Shown here: piece by piece, positions 8,529 to 19,464 of the stretch
How positions within the stretch are numbered: position 1 is the stretch's first letter
Layout of the letters: every line of letters starts with the position of its first letter
NCBI GenBank assembly: GCA_003565105.1
Contig: PXDG01000050.1
Coordinates: forward strand, 1-31,777
DNA length: 31,777 nucleotides
Direction of reading: 5' to 3'
Source: Parcubacteria group bacterium
Lineage (GTDB): Bacteria > Patescibacteriota > Minisyncoccia > SW-4-49-11
Notes under the pieces: model-generated
Database searches by the model: none
Told to the model about the DNA's origin: nothing
Seen by the model: the letters and a program-made list of their open reading frames with translations, nothing else
Made by a program: the position numbers and the translations under genes

Positions 8529-9299
8529 TTAAAACCTGTCTATTGGGCCATCTGTTTCTCTTATAATGAATTGTCGTTGATCTAGAGTATTGGTATAGGC
8601 ATATATTGAAGTTCTTCCAATTTCGGTAAGGGGAATTTCTTCATTCCAGGCCATTTCAAATTCACGAGAGGTTCCCGTTAACACATCTCTTACAAAGGTT
8701 TGATTTACCGCAATAATATCTCCTGAGTTATCCTCAATTACCGCAATCAAATCAATAACTCTGAGTCCATATGGACTTTGATTACTCACAATACCATTAG
8801 CAGTAAAAAATTGGCCTACTCTACTTGAAGATCCTACTTGTACATTACGGACAATCAATTCTGGAAGATCAAAACGCGATAATTGTCCCCATTGATACCC
8901 TTCTTGAATCTGAAAGTCAACGAGCTGATAATCTAATATCGGATAATTTAGAGATAATATAAACTTCTCTCGATTTCCAGGTAGTATATATGAAATTCCT
9001 GAAACTGTTTGTTCCTGACCGTCAGGATTCTCTAGTATAAAATTATATCGAAACTCTTGAACCCCAAATTGATCATTGGGATTAGAAATTCTGGCAATAA
9101 GATCAGCCTGACCATTGTCAAGAATAAGCATCTGAGTATCTAAAATCTGCAAGGGATTTGGATTTACTACAACCTCTGGTTCTTCTTCTGGAACTGCAGG
9201 CCATAAAGCAAAGCTTAATGTTCCCACAAAAAAGAGAGCTATTAAAATGTATACGCTAGCGATAATGGTTTGCTTTGTTTTCCGTTGAGATGTAGTCAT
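8529..9299 (-). CDS. Membrane-anchored extracytoplasmic protein, function unknown
   Basis: I do not recognise a family with confidence. The 256 residues begin with a basic segment and one membrane helix (IIASVYILIALFFVGTLSFAL, about residues 12-32). An acidic/proline linker (PEEEPEVVVNPNP) and about 210 residues of beta-rich sequence facing outside follow. Alternating strands with phrases such as LIARISNPNDQFG and ANGIVSNQSPYGLRVIDLIAVIED resemble two tandem immunoglobulin-like repeats of the kind found in FxLYD-type proteins. No Cys or catalytic motif stands out. It is the first gene of a two-gene unit with rodA, so a structural role beside the elongation machinery is possible. That is inference from position only. 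Confidence 0.75.
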   Translation of the reverse strand: MTTSQRKTKQTIIASVYILIALFFVGTLSFALWPAVPEEEPEVVVNPNPLQILDTQMLILDNGQADLIARISNPNDQFGVQEFRYNFILENPDGQEQTVSGISYILPGNREKFILSLNYPILDYQLVDFQIQEGYQWGQLSRFDLPELIVRNVQVGSSSRVGQFFTANGIVSNQSPYGLRVIDLIAVIEDNSGDIIAVNQTFVRDVLTGTSREFEMAWNEEIPLTEIGRTSIYAYTNTLDQRQFIIRETDGPIDRF

Positions 9300-9323
9300 A
9301 ATATATGCTATGCTATTTCATTT

Positions 9324-9332
9324 ATTATATCA
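9324..9332 (-). promoter_or_regulatory. Extended -10 promoter of the rodA unit
   Basis: The minus strand reads TGATATAAT, a perfect extended -10 placed 24 bases before the ATG at 9299. No -35 match is seen. Confidence 0.6.
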
Positions 9333-9387
9333 TATTTTGGGAGAGTATTTATCGTTTTGAAGACAAAAGGTGTTCTGTATCGAAACC

Positions 9388-9415
9388 TTTACGGTTAGAT
9401 AATATATCTTACAAT
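9388..9415 (+). promoter_or_regulatory. Possible plus-strand promoter in front of a small RNA
   Basis: TTTACG (9388-9393), a 16-base spacer, TACAAT (9410-9415). It points toward the plus-strand terminator at 9470-9497, giving a transcript of about 75 nt from roughly 9422. Confidence 0.35.
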
Positions 9416-9421
9416 ATGATT

Positions 9422-9497
9422 GATATACCTTCCGCCCAGAGGACAAGTGAGGTTCCATGTATTTGTAACGGCGACTACCGTGTCGCCAGTATTTTTT
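9422..9497 (+). ncRNA. Candidate small RNA of about 75 nt, unknown family
   Basis: The stretch lies between the rRNA terminator and the rodA-unit promoter, on the opposite strand to both. It is bounded by a promoter-like pair (9388-9415) and a strong intrinsic terminator (9470-9497), although no protein gene on the plus strand ends here. Inside is a GAGG four bases before ATG-TAT-TTG-TAA (9457-9468), a three-residue reading frame directly before the terminator hairpin. It does not match 6S, 4.5S/SRP, RNase P, tmRNA or tRNA as far as I can tell. The boundaries are estimates. Confidence 0.3.
9470..9497 (+). terminator. Intrinsic terminator on the plus strand
   Basis: GGCGAC (9470-9475), six-base loop, GTCGCC (9482-9487), then AGTATTTTTT. 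The GC-rich six-bp stem plus U-tract works only in the plus direction. On the minus strand no U-tract follows. Confidence 0.65.
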
Positions 9498-9513
9498 AAT
9501 AGTAACATAAACC

Positions 9514-9538
9514 AAAAAGCAGCTTTTTACGGCTGCTT
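9514..9538 (-). terminator. Terminator of the 23S-5S rRNA transcript
   Basis: On the minus strand AAGCAGC, an eight-base loop, GCTGCTT, then further T. It lies about 20 bases past the end of the 5S processing stem. Confidence 0.75.
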
Positions 9539-9542
9539 CTTA

Positions 9543-9682
9543 CTTTGGAACAAAAGTGTCCTTGCGAAAATCTACTTTCCCCATAAAGAGTATCATCGAC
9601 TTGCAAAGGCTTAACTTCTGAGTTCGGAATGTATCAGGTGGACCCCTTTACAACGAATCACAAGGACGCTTTTGTTCCAAAG
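9543..9682 (-). repeat. Inverted repeat enclosing 5S rRNA, processing stem
   Basis: Arm 9543-9556 (CTTTGGAACAAAAG) is the exact reverse complement of 9669-9682. The stem continues through 5S helix I (9558-9564 with 9661-9667), giving 22 positions with one mismatch. Such stems are substrates for RNase III-type maturation. Confidence 0.8.
9557..9668 (-). rRNA. rrf: 5S ribosomal RNA
   Basis: On the minus strand the conserved 5S core is readable: GTCCACCTGATACATTCCG, AACTCAGAAGTTAAG and a closing helix I formed by GTCCTTG and CAAGGAC. The length of about 110 nt is normal to slightly short. Ends are estimated from the helix. The gene is embedded in a longer outer stem (see the repeat at 9543-9682) and follows 23S by about 100 bases in the same transcript. 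Confidence 0.9.
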
Positions 9683-9766
9683 TGTTGGTTGAGCTGAATC
9701 GTTAAAGATAAATTAAACAGTGCTTTTACCCATCTTTCACAATATCAATGTAAATCAATATCTAAA

Positions 9767-12747
<2,981 letters not shown>

Positions 12748-13145
12748 TTTTTAGATTCTGATTCACATTTTTGATTGTGAATGGGTAAAATTGCATTTTT
12801 ACCTTTAACGATTCACTTGTGAAAGTTCCCTCACTGATACAGATGATGAATATCTTCCTTTTCAGGAGAGGCTCATCTCTACACCATATGACTTTTTAAA
12901 ATGTTCTGAATTTGGCTTGTCTGTGCTCTGTTCTCTCTTGGTTACGTTTTCTAGTTTACATTATATTCTCATCAGTGTCAAGGGTTTTTGTGACCATTTG
13001 TTTGGTGTTATTTGTCGTGAAAAATAAATAGTTTATATTCATAGCATATTTATGCTTTTTTAAGGTATATAAGGAATTGTTTTTTATTTTTTTATAACAT
13101 TTCATAGTATGAAATAAAGGAACATCATTCGTATAATACTGGATC
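12748..13145 (-). other. rRNA leader and intergenic region
   Basis: This stretch of about 400 bases between 23S and the trigger factor terminator holds no protein gene that I can support. It contains the right arm of the 23S stalk (to 12815), a leader of about 130 bases to the predicted start near 12946, the rRNA promoter, and about 160 bases of very AT-rich sequence. A 63-codon frame at 12956-13147 overlaps the promoter and looks spurious. Confidence 0.6.
12953..12981 (-). promoter_or_regulatory. Promoter of the 23S-5S rRNA operon
   Basis: On the minus strand TTGACA (12976-12981), 17-base spacer, TAAACT (12953-12958). The -35 is a perfect consensus and spacing is ideal. Its placement just upstream of 23S, after the trigger factor terminator, shows that 23S-5S is transcribed on its own. 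Confidence 0.7.
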
Positions 13146-13175
13146 AAAAAAGTGGTCTGTTACAACCACTTTTTT
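13146..13175 (-). terminator. Terminator of the trigger factor gene
   Basis: AAAAAAGTGGT, eight-base loop, ACCACTTTTTT: a perfect 11-bp stem with U-tract, starting 11 bases after the tig stop. It is symmetric and could also act on the plus strand. Confidence 0.85.
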
Positions 13176-13185
13176 GTGTATATGA

Positions 13186-14463
13186 TTATTCAGCAAATGT
13201 CGCAAGCAAATCAAGGGCCATTTTATCTAACATTTCTCCTTCTACCATCAATCTGAGTCGGTCTTGATCGATTTGTTCAATTTGCTCTTTTGGATACTGA
13301 GACAAAATATTCATCATTTGCGTGGATACTTGTCCTGCATCTGGTTGCAACTCCTCAGCATCAGCAATCTTGCGTAGACATAACATCAGAAGCACTCGAG
13401 ATTCTGCTTGAGGAGTAGATTCAGTAAGAAACTCTTCTCGGGTCTTCCCTGCTCGCTCTAAGGCAGCTTCAAAGCTGTCTCCAGAGTAAGATGCTCGTTG
13501 CTCCATTTCTTGAATAATACGCTCCTTTTCTGAATCAACAAGAACATTCGGAAGCTCTACTGAAATCTCTGCCATAATAGCATCCATAATCGCTTGCTTT
13601 TGTTGAGTTTCTGCTTCTTGCTCTTTTTCTTTCATCAACCCTTCTCGAATAGTGGTTTCCATTTCTGCTACTGTTGGAGTTTTCCCCCCAGTAAGTTCAT
13701 TAATAAATTCATCGGTCCATTCGGGTAATTCTATTTGCTCAACACGTTTTACGGTAATAGCAAAGGTTCCTTTTTTACCTACCAAATCAGCACTATGATA
13801 TTCATCAGGGAAAGGAACATCAAAAGTCTTTGTATCTCCTGCAGCAAGTCCGATCACTTCTTCTTCAAATCCAGGGATAAATCGTCCTCCTCCAATCTCT
13901 ACTGGCATCTCTTCTGATTTGTCTTTTTCTACACCATCTACGGTCAAAGTATACTCTACAACTACGATATCTCCGTTCTCAGCTTTTTTAGAAACTTCTT
14001 TTTGTTCTCCTCGTGACTTTAAGAGATATTGTTTCGCTTCTTCAACTTCTTCTTCTGTAACTTCAGTAACTTCTTTTTTCACTTTCTTAGCAATCTTTTG
14101 ATAATCAGGAAGTTCAAACTGAGGCATAACATCTACTGTAGCAGTAAATTCCACTCCAGTTTCATCTTGTTGATCTCCTAATTCAACAGATGCTTGTGCT
14201 AATGGAGTAATATCTTCTTGAAGAAGAGCTTTTTTATAAGATTCATTCACTGCATATTCAATAGCTTCAGCAAATAAGGTTGCTTGTCCTACATGCTTTT
14301 CAATAAGTGCTTTCGGAGCTTCTCCTTTTCGAAATCCTGGCACTGTTACATTTTTCCCAATCTTTTTGGTTGTTACCTCTACATAAGTAAGCATCTCATC
14401 TTTATCAATTGTAATTGAGAGCTCAATTCGAGATTTAGGAAGTTCTTTTCGAGTTACGTTCAT
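13186..14463 (-). CDS. tig: Trigger factor, ribosome-bound chaperone and prolyl isomerase
   Basis: Trigger factor sits at the ribosome exit tunnel and shields nascent chains. All three domains are present in 425 residues. The N-terminal ribosome-binding domain carries the loop GFRKGEAPKALI (about residues 43-54). The FKBP-type prolyl isomerase domain runs from about 150 to 245 (GDIVVVEYTLTVDG, FIPGFEEEVIG, DVPFPDEYHS). The helical C-terminal domain extends to the end, slightly shorter than in E. coli (432). It is a single-gene unit with its own promoter (14498-14526) and terminator (13146-13175). No ribosome binding site precedes the ATG. Confidence 0.96.
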   Translation of the reverse strand: MNVTRKELPKSRIELSITIDKDEMLTYVEVTTKKIGKNVTVPGFRKGEAPKALIEKHVGQATLFAEAIEYAVNESYKKALLQEDITPLAQASVELGDQQDETGVEFTATVDVMPQFELPDYQKIAKKVKKEVTEVTEEEVEEAKQYLLKSRGEQKEVSKKAENGDIVVVEYTLTVDGVEKDKSEEMPVEIGGGRFIPGFEEEVIGLAAGDTKTFDVPFPDEYHSADLVGKKGTFAITVKRVEQIELPEWTDEFINELTGGKTPTVAEMETTIREGLMKEKEQEAETQQKQAIMDAIMAEISVELPNVLVDSEKERIIQEMEQRASYSGDSFEAALERAGKTREEFLTESTPQAESRVLLMLCLRKIADAEELQPDAGQVSTQMMNILSQYPKEQIEQIDQDRLRLMVEGEMLDKMALDLLATFAE

Positions 14464-14497
14464 TTAACTGTAGGTTATACTTTATACAATCTTTCTT

Positions 14498-14526
14498 AGT
14501 ATATATTATTTTGTCAGTATCTTCAA
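14498..14526 (-). promoter_or_regulatory. Promoter of the trigger factor gene
   Basis: On the minus strand TTGAAG (14521-14526), 17-base spacer, TATACT (14498-14503), about 35 bases before the ATG. Confidence 0.65.
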
Positions 14527-14543
14527 GCTGTATACAAGGTCTA

Positions 14544-14552
14544 TGGTATAAT
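14544..14552 (+). promoter_or_regulatory. Plus-strand extended -10-like element, purpose unknown
   Basis: TGGTATAAT on the plus strand between tig and secF. No gene on this strand follows. It could be chance or drive an antisense transcript into secF. Confidence 0.2.
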
Positions 14553-14629
14553 TGTTTCCAGTTCTACACTGATGATACAGAAGGTCGATATTCAGAATAT
14601 TTCTCTCCCTACCATTATAGGTTTTAACT

Positions 14630-14654
14630 AATTATCATTGGGAAACTATGATAA
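14630..14654 (-). terminator. Weak AT-rich hairpin after secF, possible terminator
   Basis: ATTATCAT, nine-base loop, ATGATAAT, an eight-bp perfect stem just after the secF stop. No proper U-tract follows, so termination may be inefficient. Confidence 0.35.
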
Positions 14655-14656
14655 TC

Positions 14657-15601
14657 TTAATTCCTTACCTTGATTCTCCAACGATACATAAATATCAGAA
14701 ATGGAGCAGCAATAAATAAGGAAGAATACGTTCCGAACACCACTCCAATTGCCAAAGCTAATGCAAAGAGCTGAATAGTGGGTCCACCAAATAAGACAAT
14801 TGAACCTAAGACAACAAAGAGCGTCAAGGATGTATTAATAGATCTCATTAAGGTTTGGGAGATACTCTTTCCTACTACATCTTCAAAATCATTAGCTTTT
14901 CCTTTCCTCAAATTTTCTTGAACTCGATCAAAAACAACAATCGTATCATTTACTGATGTTCCGAGAATAGATAATAAAGCGACCACAAAAAGCAAGTCGA
15001 TCGTGAGAATATCTAATGCAGATAACACCGCGAATATTCCGACAGGTATCAAAACATCATGAATCAAAGCTACAATAGCTGCAAGACCATAATAGAAAGA
15101 GGGTACTGGTTTCGAATTCTTACGAAAAACATAGGTAATAAACAATACTATAACCAAAATAACCATTGCAATTGCCCAGAGAGAGCGATCTCTTAACTCC
15201 GCTCCTACGATAGGACTAATAGTTGAACGAGAAACAACAGTCACTGTTTCATCTGCATCATCCAATGATTCAACTAAGGCATCTAAAATACGATCTTCTA
15301 CGGACACTTCTTCGTCTTCTTCGAATGGAGGGAATTCCAATCGAAAGGTTGAATCACCTGTTCGTGATATAATATTTGGCTGAACTTCTTGATCAACCAA
15401 TGCTTCGGAAATATCTTCTCTCAAAACATTTTCAGGAAAAGCAATCTCCAACACCTCACCTCCTGTAAAGTCTGGTCCTAATCGAAGTCCAAATACAGAT
15501 ATACTTATAATCGAACCTATCATAAAAAGGATTCCTAAACCAAACCAGAGTTTTGCATATTTTACTACAAACATATATGTACGTTTATCGATTAGTGTCA
15601 T
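14657..15601 (-). CDS. secF: Protein translocase subunit SecF
   Basis: SecF pairs with SecD in the membrane to use the proton gradient for late steps of Sec-dependent export. The 314 residues show the N-terminal helix, the LGPDFTGGEVLEI motif (about residue 37), a periplasmic domain rich in Asp and Glu, and five C-terminal helices. The fourth-helix signature reads LGTSVNDTIVVFDRVQENL. The ATG overlaps the end of secD by 17 bases, consistent with coupled translation. An internal ATG nine codons later (15574) is a possible alternative. It is the last gene of the 22631-14657 unit. Confidence 0.95.
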   Translation of the reverse strand: MTLIDKRTYMFVVKYAKLWFGLGILFMIGSIISISVFGLRLGPDFTGGEVLEIAFPENVLREDISEALVDQEVQPNIISRTGDSTFRLEFPPFEEDEEVSVEDRILDALVESLDDADETVTVVSRSTISPIVGAELRDRSLWAIAMVILVIVLFITYVFRKNSKPVPSFYYGLAAIVALIHDVLIPVGIFAVLSALDILTIDLLFVVALLSILGTSVNDTIVVFDRVQENLRKGKANDFEDVVGKSISQTLMRSINTSLTLFVVLGSIVLFGGPTIQLFALALAIGVVFGTYSSLFIAAPFLIFMYRWRIKVRN

Positions 15602-17216
15602 TCATAAAGAGCAGCCAATTCCCCAAACGGTGCTTCATTAACCAGTTTTGTGTAACAAGTAGGATAATAATCATTCGGGTAACAGTGACTGCCGTAAACA
15701 TACTTACAATCACTCCAAGAGCCAAGCTGACCGCAAAACCTTGCACTATCCCCGATGCCAAATAAAACAATATCAAAGCAGAAATAAATGTTGAAACTTG
15801 AGAATCTCGAATAGATATCCAGGCTCTACGGAACCCTTCTTTTACAGAATATTCAAAGGTGTGCTGATTTTTCAACTCTTCTTTAATCCGTTCAAAAATA
15901 AGAATGTTTCCATCTACCGCCAATCCAATACTGACAATAAAACCAGTAATTCCTGCTAATGTTAGAGTAAATCCTAGTAGTTTAATCAGGGTCATTACAA
16001 AAATTGAATATAATATTAAAGCAATTAACGCAACGAATCCAAATCCTCGATACATAAGTAGCATATATACAGCTACTAATGCTAATCCTAATATAGCTGC
16101 TTGGATACTTTGTTCCAGGGCACTAACTCCAAGTGAGGCCTCCACTGTCTGAAGAGAAGCAATAATGATCGGTAAAGGAAGAGCCCCTGCGTTTAATGAA
16201 TCGACAAGTGTTCGAGATTCTTCGATTGAGAACTGACCAGAAATAAGAGCCTGTCCAGTAGGTATTTCTTCATTAATAGTGGGACCACTAATGACTTCAC
16301 CATCCAATACGATAAACAATTGTTCACCTAGGTTATCACGAGTAAATTCGGCAAAAGTGCGGCGACCTTCAGAATCAAAAATAACAGATACTTGTGGAGC
16401 TCCAGTTGTAGGGTCAAACACTACGGATGCGCGAGAAACATCTGAACCTTCCAAGATTAAATCTTCTTCTTCATAAAAAGGATTCTCCAACGGAATATCT
16501 TCTTCGTCCATAGTTGAGAGGTCTAACTCCCCTGATTGGAGCTGATCAAAAAATTCCTGATTAGAGTTAAGAATTCGTTCTTGATCTATGGCTGGCCTTC
16601 CCTTAAAAAATTGTAAGAGAGGAGTTTGCCCAATTTGTTCCACTGCTTGTTCTGGATTATCAATACCTGCCAACTCAACTACGAGTCTAGTGGTATCCCC
16701 TTCTTCAATAAAAATTCGAGGTTCACTCACTCCAAACGTATTGACTCTCATTCCTACAACTTGTCGGAGACTATCAAGTGCAGCATCGATATTGACGTTA
16801 CTCACATTTTCAACATCAACATCATACACAATACGCACTCCCCCTTGTAAATCAAGACCAAGAATAAATGATGATTCTGGTATCTCTGGAATAGCGATAC
16901 TTTGTAATATAGGTGTGATCTCCACACCACCAGGAAGTTGATCGAGTTGTTCCAAGCCTCCTAGATCTTCTTGTATAATCGCATTTAATCCTCGAATCGG
17001 TTGATTAATAACACCTGGAGATATATAGGCAAGGCCAATCAAGGATACTCCAAGAATCACTAAAAACTGACGCGTAACACGACCATAGTGTGTCTGCCCC
17101 TTCACTAAGAAGACAATCTTTTTACCTAACCAGATGACTATTGTTCCTATCATTGCAAACGGTATCAACAATATGGAGATCAGTCGTTTCAGAATACCAA
17201 GAATTTTCTGCTTCAC
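15585..17216 (-). CDS. secD: Protein translocase subunit SecD
   Basis: SecD is the larger SecDF subunit, with 543 residues. It has an N-terminal basic region and membrane helix, then LGLDLQGGVRIVYDV (about residue 120), the first periplasmic subdomain (GMRVNTFGVSEPRI, VELAGIDNPEQAV), the cap region, and five helices. These include the proton-path motif GLAVDGNILIFERIKEEL near residue 430. It starts at GTG (17216), 40 bases after ybaB, with no ribosome binding site. The basic N-terminus of about 45 residues with a first hydrophobic stretch before the usual helix is longer than in many SecD. Confidence 0.95.
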   Translation of the reverse strand: MKQKILGILKRLISILLIPFAMIGTIVIWLGKKIVFLVKGQTHYGRVTRQFLVILGVSLIGLAYISPGVINQPIRGLNAIIQEDLGGLEQLDQLPGGVEITPILQSIAIPEIPESSFILGLDLQGGVRIVYDVDVENVSNVNIDAALDSLRQVVGMRVNTFGVSEPRIFIEEGDTTRLVVELAGIDNPEQAVEQIGQTPLLQFFKGRPAIDQERILNSNQEFFDQLQSGELDLSTMDEEDIPLENPFYEEEDLILEGSDVSRASVVFDPTTGAPQVSVIFDSEGRRTFAEFTRDNLGEQLFIVLDGEVISGPTINEEIPTGQALISGQFSIEESRTLVDSLNAGALPLPIIIASLQTVEASLGVSALEQSIQAAILGLALVAVYMLLMYRGFGFVALIALILYSIFVMTLIKLLGFTLTLAGITGFIVSIGLAVDGNILIFERIKEELKNQHTFEYSVKEGFRRAWISIRDSQVSTFISALILFYLASGIVQGFAVSLALGVIVSMFTAVTVTRMIIILLVTQNWLMKHRLGNWLLFMNDTNR

Positions 17217-17256
17217 AGTTTCTATTTGCTTATCTTATATAATCAGTAAGGTATTA

Positions 17257-17535
17257 TTACATCCCCATACCCATTTCAGAGGCAATGGATCGTTGTAATT
17301 CTGATTTTGCAGCTTCAATACATTCTACTACAGCTTTTTCTAATTGTTTTTTATCTTTCAGTAACTCTTCAGAAACCTCAAATGACTTAATAGACTGAGT
17401 TCCATCCATCGTTACCGTCACTCCTTTATGCTCTTTCGTATGTCTCATTTTCGCTAATTTCTTTTGCATTTTTTGAAGCTCTGACATTTGACTAAGCATT
17501 TCTTTTCCTTGTTTAAAGCTATCAAACATTCCCAT
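17257..17535 (-). CDS. ybaB: YbaB/EbfC family nucleoid-associated protein
   Basis: This is a 92-residue DNA-binding protein of the YbaB/EbfC family, which forms tweezer-like dimers on DNA. A helical N-terminus (GKEMLSQMSELQKMQKKLAKM) is followed by strands (GVTVTMDGTQSIKSFEVSEELL) and a C-terminal helix. The family is usually found with recR and dnaX; here it lies between pth and secD instead. No recR is present in the window. Length is slightly below the usual 100-110. Confidence 0.88.
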   Translation of the reverse strand: MGMFDSFKQGKEMLSQMSELQKMQKKLAKMRHTKEHKGVTVTMDGTQSIKSFEVSEELLKDKKQLEKAVVECIEAAKSELQRSIASEMGMGM

Positions 17536-17592
17536 AGTTTTCTTCGTTATATTAAGTAATGTATTCTTTGTCCAAGAATTATATTTAGTATA

Positions 17593-18114
17593 TCAAACAT
17601 TTATAATTTTGTCTTGGGTAAAAGATGTTTGTATGTCTGCATAAACCTCATCCAAGACATATTGGTCTTCTAGTGAGATCTTACGAAGGACAAAGTCGTG
17701 AGCTTTGTCTTTACCAAAGCGTTCGGCACGAATACCAATACGTATGCGTCTCATCTGCTTTCCTCCACATTGTTGAATAATAGATTGAATGCCTCGGTGC
17801 CCACCACTCCCTCGATTGACCTGAATCTTATACGATCCTAAAGAAATATCTGAATCATCATGTAACACAACAACTTGTTCTAAAGGAATTTTATAATATT
17901 GCATAACTGCATACACAGCTTTCCCCGAAAGGTTCATAAATGTAGTGGGTTTCATAAAAATATAGTCTCCTACTTTTGCTATATATGAATGAAAAGAATC
18001 ATTTTTACGAAGCTCAATTCCAGGAATAAGATAATCCAAGCAATCAAATCCTACGTTATGATACGTGTGTTGATATTGATTTCCACTATTTCCCAGTCCA
18101 ACAATAATATACAT
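17593..18114 (-). CDS. pth: Peptidyl-tRNA hydrolase
   Basis: Pth releases tRNA from peptidyl-tRNA that drops off stalled ribosomes. In 173 residues the core motifs are intact: VGLGNSGNQYQHTYHNVGF with the catalytic His in HNVGF, FMKPTTFMNLSGKAV, VLHDDSDISLG with the catalytic-assist Asp, and NRGSGGHRGIQSI. It starts six bases after the LCP gene and is followed by ybaB after 57 bases. Confidence 0.95.
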   Translation of the reverse strand: MYIIVGLGNSGNQYQHTYHNVGFDCLDYLIPGIELRKNDSFHSYIAKVGDYIFMKPTTFMNLSGKAVYAVMQYYKIPLEQVVVLHDDSDISLGSYKIQVNRGSGGHRGIQSIIQQCGGKQMRRIRIGIRAERFGKDKAHDFVLRKISLEDQYVLDEVYADIQTSFTQDKIINV

Positions 18115-18120
18115 ACTTTG

Positions 18121-19458
18121 TTATGATTGAATATATATCAGTATATCATACCCCATATCAATGTGAGATTGTTCAAGTCTTTCTGGCTGAGCATCCAGTT
18201 CAGTTGCCTCTAAATAATTTTTAAGATAATGGTAGGTCTGTTCAATTTGTGGCATTTGAGTGGGATTTGATACATATATGCCATTTTCTTCATATGATTT
18301 CTCTGATCGAGTACCGATGATGTTAACATTCACTCCATGCACACGAAAGAGCTCGATAATCTCTTGAGTTAATTGAGATGGTTCTCCATCAAAGATTATC
18401 CCGACATTAGATTTTTCTTGACGAACGCTGTGTATTTCTTCAAGATAATCTGCTCGACGATACATATTGTGAACCTCTTCATGAATCTGGGTGTAATTTT
18501 GACTTCCAGCACGAGGCTCTAATACAAAACCTCGACTTCTCCCAAACATTCGATAATTTTCTTTGATTGGCCCCCTAGCTAAATCTTCTCCAACAACCAA
18601 ATTATAAATTTGATATTCATCAATATTTTGATAGGTAGTATAGAGTTCTCTCAAACGAGTAATAGAAAGATCTGTAGCTGAGTACTCTCCAATAATTCGA
18701 ATGACACCTGGAATGAGGGTCACTTGTCGTAAAGGATTTGTGCGAGCTAATTTTTCTTTGATAGCTTCAACAATTTGTTGCTGTCTCCGTGCCCGATCCA
18801 AATCTCCTCCTTGAGAAACATAGCGACTCCGAGCATACCTCAAGGCGGTAGCTCCATCAACTTCTTGTACCCCGGCATCAATAACAAACCTATCATAGCT
18901 ATAATTTGGACCTGGAAAAAACGGGTCATCGATAGATTCTGTAACATCTACCGTAACTCCACCAATATGATCAACTAACTTTTCAAACCCTTCAAAGTCT
19001 ATCTTAATATAATTATCAATCTCTATACTAGTAATTCGACTCACATATTGAGCCATCAAACGCAAGGCCTGATCATCTGAGTCTCCTCGTCGTTTTGCTC
19101 GAGCATACACAGAATTAATCTTGGCATAATTACCATTATCATCAAAAATCAAAAAGTCGCGTGGCAAAGAAACAATCTGAATTTCTTTAAACCTATTCTC
19201 AATACGCACAACCATAATTGAATCAATCAATTCACCACTCTCATCTGCTCCTAGGAAAAGAAAACTTCTATTTTCTTCAACATCGACAGCATTAACAGTG
19301 GTATTTTCTGCAACCGTTCCATCCCCCATCACAAGCTGGGCTCCTAACAAATAATATTCTGCTTGCGTTTGCCCAATAGTAAAAATCGCAATAAGACTAA
19401 GAACAAACGTTAAGCAAAATGCTGAAACAAGAGCGACTATATGACGGGGAATATTCAT
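18121..19458 (-). CDS. LytR-CpsA-Psr (LCP) family protein with LytR_C domain
   Basis: LCP proteins transfer polymers from undecaprenyl-phosphate carriers to peptidoglycan on the outer face of the membrane. The 445 residues show a short cytoplasmic N-terminus, one membrane helix (about 8-30) and the LCP domain: FLFLGADE, DSIMVVRI, VSLPRDFLIF, GFEKLVDHIGGV, ATALRYARSRY and GGDLDRARRQQQIV. The conserved arginines and aspartates are present. A C-terminal LytR_C domain follows (from about 335, NVGIIFDGEPSQ). The acceptor polymer is unknown, but the DUF4012 protein and glycosyltransferase at 28650-31777 belong to the same general theme. Confidence 0.92.
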   Translation of the reverse strand: MNIPRHIVALVSAFCLTFVLSLIAIFTIGQTQAEYYLLGAQLVMGDGTVAENTTVNAVDVEENRSFLFLGADESGELIDSIMVVRIENRFKEIQIVSLPRDFLIFDDNGNYAKINSVYARAKRRGDSDDQALRLMAQYVSRITSIEIDNYIKIDFEGFEKLVDHIGGVTVDVTESIDDPFFPGPNYSYDRFVIDAGVQEVDGATALRYARSRYVSQGGDLDRARRQQQIVEAIKEKLARTNPLRQVTLIPGVIRIIGEYSATDLSITRLRELYTTYQNIDEYQIYNLVVGEDLARGPIKENYRMFGRSRGFVLEPRAGSQNYTQIHEEVHNMYRRADYLEEIHSVRQEKSNVGIIFDGEPSQLTQEIIELFRVHGVNVNIIGTRSEKSYEENGIYVSNPTQMPQIEQTYHYLKNYLEATELDAQPERLEQSHIDMGYDILIYIQS

Positions 19459-19464
19459 ATCAAA

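Noticed and set aside
9330..9515. A 61-codon minus-strand frame between 5S and the rodA unit
   Set aside because: It crosses the plus-strand terminator hairpin, has no ribosome binding site and no recognisable motif.
12956..13147. A 63-codon minus-strand frame upstream of 23S
   Set aside because: It overlaps the rRNA promoter and the tig terminator and has a biased, low-complexity composition.
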